DNA of 64,000 nucleotides from JALOLV01 sp046295175. Its GTDB lineage: Bacteria > Bacteroidota > Bacteroidia > Cytophagales > Spirosomataceae. The position numbers were made by a program, and so were the translations under genes. The notes beneath the pieces were generated by a model that did no database searches, had not been told where the DNA came from, and saw nothing but the letters and a program-made list of their open reading frames with translations. The stretch is from contig JBKBNY010000005.1 of NCBI GenBank assembly GCA_046295175.1, positions 248,001 through 312,000 of the forward strand. The letters are read 5' to 3'. Of the stretch, positions 18,064 through 25,023 are shown piece by piece. Position 1 is the first letter of the stretch. Each line of letters starts with the position of its first letter.

Positions 18064-18071
18064 ATAAAATC

Positions 18072-18323
18072 TTAAAGATTGGCAACAATCTCATCAATAT
18101 CACGGTAAGAGGTTTCTGAATACCACAAATTTGCGGGCTGAACCGAATAAATCGGAGCATGCTTGCATCGGTCAGAGCATTCCATCTTAAAGATTTCTAC
18201 TTCACCTTTCAGTCCGTTTTCTTTCAAACACTCTTTTAGGTACTTTCTGACCTCTTTGTGCTTGCCACACTTGCTACCATCGCAGACAAATATTGCTTTT
18301 TCGGGGAATTGCACTTTTTTCAT
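18072..18323 (-). CDS. Thioredoxin-like 2Fe-2S ferredoxin
   Basis: An 83-residue protein of the thioredoxin-fold 2Fe-2S family, related to NuoE-like and Shethna-type ferredoxins. Four cluster cysteines are seen: FVCDGSKCGKHKEV near residue 14 and MECSDRCKHAPIYSV near residue 50. It should be a soluble electron carrier. The start is placed at ATG 18323 (MKKVQFPEKA), because the longer frame would begin with a TTG overlapping the previous stop. It lies 29 bp downstream of the SUI1 gene on the same strand, with which it is probably cotranscribed. Confidence 0.88.
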   Translation of the reverse strand: MKKVQFPEKAIFVCDGSKCGKHKEVRKYLKECLKENGLKGEVEIFKMECSDRCKHAPIYSVQPANLWYSETSYRDIDEIVANL

Positions 18324-18352
18324 AGCCAAATTTAGATTAATCGTAAACAAAC

Positions 18353-18691
18353 TCAACCACCAGCCTTTTTTGCCTTGTAGTTATTCTTCAACAAAAAATC
18401 AAGGATTTTATCGCGGTGGTCGCCTTGTATCAAAATCTCTTCGTCTTTGGCACTTCCACCCGCTCCACAAAGATTCTGGATTTTCTTTCTAAGTTCTTGC
18501 AAATCAGCATCCTGACCAATAAAACCTGTTATTCGACTCACAATCTTATTGCCACCTTTGCGGTCGAGCCAAATCTTTAGGTTTTGCTGTTGCGGGGGCA
18601 ATGTTCCAATCGCTTCAAACTCGTCTTCAAATTTATAATCGGGGTTGGTCGAATACACAATCCCGTCCGTACTTCTTTTATTTTTCGACAT
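18353..18691 (-). CDS. SUI1/eIF1-like translation factor (YciH type)
   Basis: A 112-residue protein with the SUI1 fold: LKIWLDRKGGNKIVSRITGF, then a helix and LCGAGGSAKDEEILIQGDHR, ending in a lysine-rich strand. E. coli YciH resembles eukaryotic eIF1 and influences initiation fidelity in vitro. The N-terminal 35 residues are acidic and poorly conserved in character. It is followed 29 bp later by the 2Fe-2S gene. Confidence 0.93.
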   Translation of the reverse strand: MSKNKRSTDGIVYSTNPDYKFEDEFEAIGTLPPQQQNLKIWLDRKGGNKIVSRITGFIGQDADLQELRKKIQNLCGAGGSAKDEEILIQGDHRDKILDFLLKNNYKAKKAGG

Positions 18692-18861
18692 GGTAAATGT
18701 TAAATTTTGAGTAATTACTTAGCCATAAACTCAAAAATGACAAATTTTTCAAATTATTCGAATCAAAAAATCACATGTTCTATTCGAAGAATTCGGGATA
18801 CTCAAATCATTCTTCATTCTTGAATAAGGGTTAAATAGTTACCTTTTATAATAGAAATATC

Positions 18862-19803
18862 CTACGGCATCGTTACATTCAACGATTTTTCAAAAACCCT
18901 GACTTTCAGTTCATTGGTACTCAGTTGCATGGGTTCGCCGTCGTAGTGAATCAAAAAGTTTTTCTCCGAATTAACCGTAAATTTTTTCCCTCTGAACGCC
19001 TCAACGTACTGAGAATCTGGTAGAGTGCCGTTGAATAATTGCCCGATGAGCAACGGAGCCGCCAAAAAAGGATGTGGATTTAAGATGGTACAATCTATAA
19101 AACCATCATCAATCGTAGCTGATGGAGCTACCAAAGCGTCGTTGCCAAATTGCCTTGCATTGGCAAAAGTCATACTAAAAACCTGATAATCAAGCCCTGC
19201 AAAAGTGATTTGTAAGGGTTTATACTTCCAGTATTCTTGCAAACCTACTTTTATGTAATTCCGAAGACCACGACTACTCAATTTTGAAAAAACCTCAGCA
19301 CAGTGAGCATCAAATCCAACGCCTGCTGTGCAAAAAAATGGATTATCGTTAATCTCGCACGAATCAATTTTAATTCGACTTGCCTGATTCAGTTGTTCGA
19401 TTGCCTTACTCGGAGTCATAGAAATACCCAATTCACGAGCAAGACCATTCCCCGACCCCATCGGAATTATCCCGACGGTCGTATCTGTCCCGACAGCAAC
19501 CTTTGCAATTTCATTTACAGTACCATCTCCGCCAATCGCAACCACTATCTCAACTTGCTTTCTGACCGCATCTTCCGTAATTTTGGTTGCGTGTCCGGCA
19601 TATTCTGTCTGGATAATTTTGGGATTAAATAGACGTTTATCTAATTGATTTTCAATCAATTGTGGTATCTCTGACTTTGCCTTTTTATTGCCCGAATTAG
19701 GGTTAATGATAAATAATATATCTTGCTTACTCACAATTTTATGGGTAATTTTACCAAAACAATCCGTCGAAATCCCATACCCTGAGAGGTCAGAGTTCGG
19801 CAT
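18862..19803 (-). CDS. Diacylglycerol kinase family lipid kinase (YegS/BmrU type)
   Basis: A 313-residue lipid kinase of the DAGK catalytic family, which phosphorylates a lipid hydroxyl using ATP at the inner face of the membrane. The nucleotide loop is visible as INPNSGNKKAK near residue 35 and VAIGGDGTVNEIAKV near 90, with the IPMGSGNGLARELG motif near 120. A beta-rich C-terminal domain includes CTAGVGFDA and APSATIDDGFIDCTIL. The first 25 residues look atypical, so the true start may lie further in, but the ATG at 19803 is the first reasonable one. It is divergent from the next gene, 23 bp away. Confidence 0.9.
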   Translation of the reverse strand: MPNSDLSGYGISTDCFGKITHKIVSKQDILFIINPNSGNKKAKSEIPQLIENQLDKRLFNPKIIQTEYAGHATKITEDAVRKQVEIVVAIGGDGTVNEIAKVAVGTDTTVGIIPMGSGNGLARELGISMTPSKAIEQLNQASRIKIDSCEINDNPFFCTAGVGFDAHCAEVFSKLSSRGLRNYIKVGLQEYWKYKPLQITFAGLDYQVFSMTFANARQFGNDALVAPSATIDDGFIDCTILNPHPFLAAPLLIGQLFNGTLPDSQYVEAFRGKKFTVNSEKNFLIHYDGEPMQLSTNELKVRVFEKSLNVTMP

Positions 19804-19826
19804 CAACTAAACATTATTGCTAATAA

Positions 19827-20270
19827 ATGAAAAAAGTTTTACAAATATCTACTTTTCTCTTGATTTCGACTCTATCTTTTGCACAAGTTTCTAAAGACCG
19901 AGCCGATGTGTTGAAGGTTTTGGCTCGCCAGAACGAAAACTGGAACAAAGGCGATATTGATGCCTTTATGGAAGATTACATCAAATCTGACTCGTTGATG
20001 TTCATCGGGGCGGGTGGAATCACTTACGGTTGGAAAGCAACCAAAGACCGATATTTCAAAAGCTACCCCGACCGTGCAACGATGGGACAACTCAAATTTG
20101 ATATTTTAAAGACTGATTTTCATTCGCCAAAAGCATGCTGGGTATTGGGCAAATGGCATTTAACTCGTCCCGAAAAAGGCGATATTGGAGGTGTATTTAC
20201 GTTGATTCTCAAAAAAGTGGATGGTAAATGGCTCATCGTGTCTGACCACACGAGTCAGGTCAAGAATTAA
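19827..20270 (+). CDS. Exported SnoaL/DUF4440-like protein
   Basis: A 147-residue protein with a signal peptide (residues 1-19, ending SFAQ) and one NTF2-like alpha+beta domain of the DUF4440/SnoaL type: QNENWNKGDIDAFMEDYIKS, YGWKATKDRYFKSYPDRATM and GGVFTLILKKVDGKWLIVSD. Most members bind small molecules or have no known activity. It is probably periplasmic. It shares a very short intergenic region with the divergent lipid kinase. Confidence 0.85.
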   Translation: MKKVLQISTFLLISTLSFAQVSKDRADVLKVLARQNENWNKGDIDAFMEDYIKSDSLMFIGAGGITYGWKATKDRYFKSYPDRATMGQLKFDILKTDFHSPKACWVLGKWHLTRPEKGDIGGVFTLILKKVDGKWLIVSDHTSQVKN

Positions 20271-20374
20271 AATGAATTGTCGTGCATAATTGGTCAACCG
20301 AATGACTAATGGATGACAATTGAATGAACATTACTTATATTTAACCCTTAATTTATAATATCTAATAACAAATC

Positions 20375-20785
20375 ATGAAGCCGCAAGTAGGAGACGAATT
20401 TAGACACCGTTTTAGTTTTACTCAAGAAGATGTAATCAAGTTTGCCGAGGTCTCAGGCGATAACAACCCAATACATTTAGATGCCGAATACGCAGCACAA
20501 ACTCCTTTTAAACGCCCCATTATTCACGGACATTTGAGCAGTAGTGTTTTTACGAGATTTCTCGGAACGGGAATACCCGGTGGCCCAGGCTCGGTTTATA
20601 TCAAGCAAGTTACTGAGTACAAACGCCCTATGTTTGTAGATACCGAATATGAAGTTGTTTTTAGGATAGTCTCGATTGACGAAAAACGCCACATCGCCGA
20701 AATCGCCACCGAGATTTTTGATACCACAACCAAAAAAGTAACGATTACAGGTATCGGAACGCTAATGAATACAAATCTTTATTAA
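20375..20785 (+). CDS. MaoC-family hotdog dehydratase
   Basis: A 136-residue single-hotdog protein of the MaoC/R-hydratase type, which adds water to enoyl-CoA thioesters. The catalytic Asp and His are seen in FAEVSGDNNPIHLDAEYA near residue 28, followed by FKRPIIHGHLSSSVFTRFLG. The length matches (R)-specific enoyl-CoA hydratases. It is cytoplasmic, and the downstream hairpin is a good terminator. Confidence 0.92.
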   Translation: MKPQVGDEFRHRFSFTQEDVIKFAEVSGDNNPIHLDAEYAAQTPFKRPIIHGHLSSSVFTRFLGTGIPGGPGSVYIKQVTEYKRPMFVDTEYEVVFRIVSIDEKRHIAEIATEIFDTTTKKVTITGIGTLMNTNLY

Positions 20786-20788
20786 TAC

Positions 20789-20816
20789 AAAAGGCAGAGA
20801 AAATTCTCTGCCTTTT
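20789..20816. terminator. Terminator after the MaoC gene
   Basis: An AAAAGGCAGAGAA/TTCTCTGCCTTTT inverted repeat with a T-run on the plus strand. It also faces the convergent histone-like gene. Confidence 0.88.
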
Positions 20817-20835
20817 TCAATTTCTTTTGTTGGTT

Positions 20836-21012
20836 TTAGCTTGCATTCTTGATATTCTGCACTTCTGCTCTTGTTGCTTTAGCCCAAGCAGCTACCTGTG
20901 CCATACCAGCACGTACACGCGTACCAGCGGCCTTATTGCCTTTGTCATAGAATTTTTCGAAATCACCTTGTAATGATGCCACGAGGTCGGCGAGTTCATT
21001 GTACTTGTTCAT
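20836..21012 (-). CDS. Histone H1-like small protein
   Basis: A 58-residue protein read directly from the minus strand. It begins MNKYNELADLVASLQGDFEK and continues with a KGNKAAGTRVRAGMAQVAAW helix, ending NIKNAS. Its size and the KGNKAAGTRVR motif match the small histone-H1-like proteins that are widespread in Bacteroidota and are presumed to bind DNA. It has a proper stop (TAA at 20836-20838). A 200-bp gap upstream gives it room for its own promoter, though no consensus promoter was found there. Confidence 0.85.
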   Translation of the reverse strand: MNKYNELADLVASLQGDFEKFYDKGNKAAGTRVRAGMAQVAAWAKATRAEVQNIKNAS

Positions 21013-21213
21013 AAATCGAAGGGTTTAATGATGTAAAATGCGTACTTTTTGAGAAAAATCGTGCTTGCAATTTACATACTTTATTGTTTTTTACAAATTA
21101 TTCTACGAAAAATACAATCAATTTGACGTTGATTTAACGAAATAATTAATGAATTTTGGGTGTATCCGATGATTTTACAATCTCATTCACAAAAAAGTGG
21201 TATTTTTTGAAAC

Positions 21214-21251
21214 AACAAAGGGCTTTTTCAATCAAGAAAAAGCCCTTTGTT
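21214..21251. terminator. Terminator of the alpha-oxoamine synthase gene
   Basis: A perfect 16-bp stem (AACAAAGGGCTTTTTC and its complement) with a 6-nt loop, directly after the minus-strand gene. Confidence 0.88.
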
Positions 21252-21270
21252 TATGTATATTCTGTGTAAA

Positions 21271-22530
21271 TTACGCCAATACCGGATTCGCGTATTCGCC
21301 TGCTTTCAATCTCTGTTGCACGAGTTCAAATTGGCTCAAAGTGTATTCTACGTCTTCGAGTGTATGAGAAGCTGTCGGAATAATACGAAGCATAATAACA
21401 CCTTTTGGTACAACTGGATAAACTACAATCGAGCAGAAAATACCCATGTTTTCACGCAAGTCACGGATTAGATTTGTTACCGTTGGCAAATCATAATCTC
21501 CGTGTAAGAAAACTGGCGTTACTGGCGAAGTTGTATCTCCGATGTCGAATCCACGCTGACGGAAACCATCTTGCAAGGCACGAACAATCGTCCAAAGATT
21601 TTCTCTCAATTCAGGGTGTTTCTTAATCAACTCCAAACGCTTCATTCCACCAATCACGTACGGCATCGGAAGTGCCTTAGCGTAGGTCTGCGAACGCATA
21701 TTGTATTTCAAGAACATCACAACTTCTGGGTCGGCAGCGATAAACGCACCAATAGCCGCCATAGATTTTGCGAATGTACAGAAATGTAAATCTACTTGGT
21801 CTTGTACGCCAAAATGCTCAGGAACACCTGCACCAGTTGGCCCCATTGTTCCGAATCCGTGAGCGTCATCAACCAATAGACGGAAATCGAATTTCTTTTT
21901 AAGCTCAACAATTTTATCTAAACTTCCTACTTTGCCCGACATCCCGAAAACACCCTCAGTAATCACCATCACTCCACCGCCACGTTCTTCGGCCAATTTA
22001 GTAGCACGAACAAGGTTTTTTTCGAGGCTTTCCATGTCGTTGTGGTTGAATTTATAATATTCACCACCTTTTGCTTTATGAAGGCGGATACCGTCAATCA
22101 AACAAGCATGGCTTTCGGCATCGTAAACGATTACATCACGGCGGTCGCAGATACACTCAATCACCGACATAACACCTTGATAACCGTAATTCAACAAAAA
22201 CGAATCCTCTTTGCCTACATAGTTGGCCAATTGTTTCTCAAATTCTTCGTGAAGCACGCTGTTTCCGGTCATCATTCTGGCACCCATTGGGTAAGCCAAA
22301 CCATACTCGGCAGCCGCCTCGGCATCTACCTGACGTACTTCTGGATGATTTGCTAATCCGAGATAATTATTCAACGACCAGTTCAACATTCTCTTGCCGT
22401 TGAATTCCATATATGGGCCTAATTCGCCTGTAAGTCTTGGAAATGAATAATAATGATGCGATTTTAATTGTTTTGCAGGATTCCCAATCGGGCCTAAATC
22501 GCTGATTTTATCAAAAATATCTTTTGCCAT
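21271..22530 (-). CDS. Alpha-oxoamine synthase family PLP enzyme (KBL/AONS/SPT type)
   Basis: A 419-residue PLP enzyme of the family that condenses an amino acid with an acyl-CoA (8-amino-7-oxononanoate synthase, 2-amino-3-ketobutyrate CoA ligase, serine palmitoyltransferase). Visible motifs are NYLGLANHPEV, the LLVDDAHGFGTMGPTGAG cofactor-Asp region and the FAKSMAAIG Schiff-base lysine near residue 250. The N-terminus MAKDIFDKI is supported because a good promoter lies just upstream and the longer GTG start at 22575 would fall at the transcription start. Which amino acid and acyl-CoA it uses cannot be read from the sequence; sphingolipid or biotin synthesis are both possible. Confidence 0.88.
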   Translation of the reverse strand: MAKDIFDKISDLGPIGNPAKQLKSHHYYSFPRLTGELGPYMEFNGKRMLNWSLNNYLGLANHPEVRQVDAEAAAEYGLAYPMGARMMTGNSVLHEEFEKQLANYVGKEDSFLLNYGYQGVMSVIECICDRRDVIVYDAESHACLIDGIRLHKAKGGEYYKFNHNDMESLEKNLVRATKLAEERGGGVMVITEGVFGMSGKVGSLDKIVELKKKFDFRLLVDDAHGFGTMGPTGAGVPEHFGVQDQVDLHFCTFAKSMAAIGAFIAADPEVVMFLKYNMRSQTYAKALPMPYVIGGMKRLELIKKHPELRENLWTIVRALQDGFRQRGFDIGDTTSPVTPVFLHGDYDLPTVTNLIRDLRENMGIFCSIVVYPVVPKGVIMLRIIPTASHTLEDVEYTLSQFELVQQRLKAGEYANPVLA

Positions 22531-22579
22531 TTTATCAATAAATGAATTGAGAGGTATGTGAATCAGCAAATTCACAATG

Positions 22580-22610
22580 CAAAAATAGCTGATTTTGAAC
22601 GAATTTCAAA
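22580..22610 (-). promoter_or_regulatory. Promoter of the alpha-oxoamine synthase gene
   Basis: Minus strand: TTTG (22610-22607), a 19-bp spacer and TATTTTTG (22587-22580), a perfect match to the Bacteroidota consensus. The expected start is near 22573. Confidence 0.7.
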
Positions 22611-22660
22611 TTAGTAGGCAGAATATCCCAAACACCTATACTAAATATCCAATATTTTTA

Positions 22661-22691
22661 TTGGAAAAAGACAAAACAAGACCAAACTTTG
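22661..22691 (+). promoter_or_regulatory. Candidate promoter of accC
   Basis: TTG (22661-22663), a 20-bp spacer and AAACTTTG, one mismatch from TAnnTTTG. The leader would be about 76 nt. Confidence 0.5.
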
Positions 22692-22773
22692 TGTAAACTA
22701 TTAACCCATCTCTAACAGGATTTAAACACCAGACGGCAAGTCCCTGTCAGAGATAAAACTCGAAAACATTTCA

Positions 22774-24276
22774 ATGCCAGAGATAAAGAAGATTTTAGTT
22801 GCCAACCGTGGAGAAATCGCGATTCGTGTCATGCGGACTGCACGCGAAATGGGTATCAAAACCGTTGCTGTTTTCAGCGAAGCCGACAGAAAATTCCCCC
22901 ACGTCAAGATGGCCGACGAAGCCGTTTGTATTGGCCCCGCACCATCTAAAGAATCATACCTAAAAGGAGATACAATCATCGAAGTAGCCAAATCGCTCGG
23001 AGTAGATGCGATTCACCCAGGTTACGGTTTTTTATCCGAAAACGCCGAATTTGCTCGAAAAGTAAGAGAAAATGGCTTAATTTTCATTGGTCCATCGCCC
23101 GAATCTATCGAAGTAATGGGTGGTAAGATTTCGGCAAAACAAGCCGCCAAACGCTATAACGTTCCGCTCGTTCCTGGGGTTGATGAAGCCATTACCGACC
23201 GAGCAAAAGCCAAAGTTATTGCGAGTGAGGTAGGCTACCCAGTACTCATCAAAGCCAGTGCGGGTGGTGGCGGAAAAGGCATGAGAGTGGTAGAAAACGA
23301 AGCCGAATTTGACGAACAAATGGACAGAGCTGTCTCAGAAGCCCTCCAATCTTTTGGCGATGATTCGGTATTTATCGAAAAATACATTACAAAACCTAAG
23401 CACATCGAAATCCAGATTTTGGGCGACCAACACGGCAACGTAGTTTATCTTTTTGAGCGTGAATGTTCTATACAGCGTCGTCACCAAAAAGTTGTCGAAG
23501 AAGCTCCTTCGGCAGTTTTGACTCCCGAAATCCGAAAAGCAATGGGCGAATGTGCCGTGGCAGTTGCCAAATCGTGCAATTATTACGGTGCAGGTACGGT
23601 TGAATTTATCGTTGACGAAGATTTGAATTTCTACTTTTTAGAGATGAATACTCGTCTGCAAGTTGAGCATCCGGTTACAGAATTAATTACGGGTGTCGAT
23701 TTGGTAAAAGAGATGATTCATATTGCAGAAGGCAAAGAATTGAGCATTAAACAAGAAGACTTGAAAATAATTGGGCATTCGATTGAGGTGCGTGTTTGTG
23801 CCGAAGACCCAATGAATAATTTCTTGCCCGATGTCGGTCGTTTGCAGACTTACCAACGTCCGCAAGGGAATGGCGTAAGGGTTGATGACGGTATCGAAGA
23901 AGGAATGGATATTCCGATTTACTACGACCCAATGATTGCCAAACTTATTACTTACGGCAAAGACCGCAATGAGGCGATTGATAAAATGTTGCGAGCAATT
24001 GATGAATTCAAGATAACGGGTGTAGCCACTACCCTACCATTCTGCAAATTTGCCCTTCAACACGAGGCGTTTTTGAGCGGTAAATTCGATACTCGTTTTG
24101 TAGGATTATACTTTACCCCAGAAGTACTTAAACAAGAAGTAAGCAATACCGAACTCGAAATCGCGGCGGTGCTGGCAAGTGAGATATTCTCAAACAAAAA
24201 CAAAAGTACCAAACCTACGCAAGTTACTCAGCAAAGTAGTAGTTTCTGGAGAAAGAACCGAACAAAGTTGAGATAG
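22774..24276 (+). CDS. accC: Biotin carboxylase (acetyl-CoA carboxylase subunit)
   Basis: A 500-residue biotin carboxylase that uses ATP and bicarbonate to carboxylate biotin on its carrier protein, the first half of acetyl-CoA carboxylase. The biotin-carboxylase N-domain begins ILVANRGEIAIRVMRTAREM. The ATP-grasp part shows KASAGGGGKGMRVV near 165 and FLEMNTRLQVEHPVTE near 290, and the C-domain follows. The last 40 residues are longer and more polar than in E. coli AccC. No accB lies adjacent, so the carrier subunit is encoded elsewhere. BirA, which loads biotin, is 14 kb downstream in this window. It could alternatively serve another acyl-CoA carboxylase. Confidence 0.93.
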   Translation: MPEIKKILVANRGEIAIRVMRTAREMGIKTVAVFSEADRKFPHVKMADEAVCIGPAPSKESYLKGDTIIEVAKSLGVDAIHPGYGFLSENAEFARKVRENGLIFIGPSPESIEVMGGKISAKQAAKRYNVPLVPGVDEAITDRAKAKVIASEVGYPVLIKASAGGGGKGMRVVENEAEFDEQMDRAVSEALQSFGDDSVFIEKYITKPKHIEIQILGDQHGNVVYLFERECSIQRRHQKVVEEAPSAVLTPEIRKAMGECAVAVAKSCNYYGAGTVEFIVDEDLNFYFLEMNTRLQVEHPVTELITGVDLVKEMIHIAEGKELSIKQEDLKIIGHSIEVRVCAEDPMNNFLPDVGRLQTYQRPQGNGVRVDDGIEEGMDIPIYYDPMIAKLITYGKDRNEAIDKMLRAIDEFKITGVATTLPFCKFALQHEAFLSGKFDTRFVGLYFTPEVLKQEVSNTELEIAAVLASEIFSNKNKSTKPTQVTQQSSSFWRKNRTKLR

Positions 24277-24284
24277 AGCAAACA

Positions 24285-24424
24285 CATAGATTCTCAATAG
24301 ATAGCATAGAAATCATAGTTTTTCAGACAATTTTCCAATTAAAGGATTGTCCGAAGGATATAAATAACATAGAGTATTGAATCAAACGAAACCTATGAAT
24401 CCTATGCTATCTAAAATACCTATG
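24285..24424. repeat. 140-bp element with long imperfect terminal inverted repeats
   Basis: Both ends carry matching blocks read inward: CATAG, a 6-8 bp spacer, TAGATAGCATAG, 4 bp, CATAGT or CATAGG, TTTC. This gives 38-40 bp arms around about 60 bp. Inside is a second hairpin (GACAAT...ATTGTC). No reading frame lies in it. The right end crosses the stop codon of the minus-strand gene at 24420. The layout is that of a MITE or other palindromic mobile unit, but no second copy is in this window. Confidence 0.6.
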
Positions 24425-24845
24425 CAGTATATCTTTCTCTAATCTGAAACAAAAAGAATCCACCAATTAAAAAAGAAATGATGCCGCCGATGATATTGAA
24501 ACCAATGAGGTCGGCCAGAATATTCAGACCAAATGCGTAATAAGACCAAACCCAACCTTCTCTTTTACGGTCGAATAATCCTTTGATTGACAACAAACTA
24601 CAAATCATTGCGGCAATCGAAATCAATACTGAAACCGACCACCTCGGATTGAGCGTAAAGGTAGAAAATATTGATGCTATGGCCCCGACTCCAATACCAA
24701 GCAGAATTAATGGTACCAAGATGAGCATTATCCAAGGACTGATTTTTACAATTAAATCTTTCCATTCTTCGGGTAGCTGAAACGGTGCTTTGGTTGTAAA
24801 CAAAGGTAATAAATCTTTTTCGAGGGGTTTGTCGGGTGTAATCAT
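24420..24845 (-). CDS. Small membrane protein, about four helices
   Basis: A 141-residue protein, start placed at ATG 24845 (MITPDKPLEKDLLPLF) because the upstream 19 residues of the longer frame look unnatural. A soluble N-terminus containing FQLPEEWKDLIVKISPW leads into hydrophobic segments at about 35-55, 65-85, 97-113 and 115-135. The C-terminal region FLIGGFFLFQIRERY is typical of small Bacteroidota membrane proteins with no assigned function. The gene's stop codon falls inside the inverted-repeat element downstream. Confidence 0.75.
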   Translation of the reverse strand: MITPDKPLEKDLLPLFTTKAPFQLPEEWKDLIVKISPWIMLILVPLILLGIGVGAIASIFSTFTLNPRWSVSVLISIAAMICSLLSIKGLFDRKREGWVWSYYAFGLNILADLIGFNIIGGIISFLIGGFFLFQIRERYTA

Positions 24846-25023
24846 AAGACTTTGAAGGGTTAAAAGTTTATTCAAGTTAGATTTTATCGCAGATTTAGGC
24901 AATTAATTGACCCAATATCTTGGGCAAATATTTACTAAGTGGTAAAAAACCTTTTATTTTTTTGATAATTTTAAGGAGAAGTGATTTATTTGCTACGTTT
25001 TTATTAGATGAAAATACGCCCTG

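Noticed and set aside
22774..24276. Pyruvate carboxylase or another full-length biotin enzyme instead of AccC
   Set aside because: The protein ends after the biotin-carboxylase C-domain; no carboxyltransferase or biotinyl domain is present.
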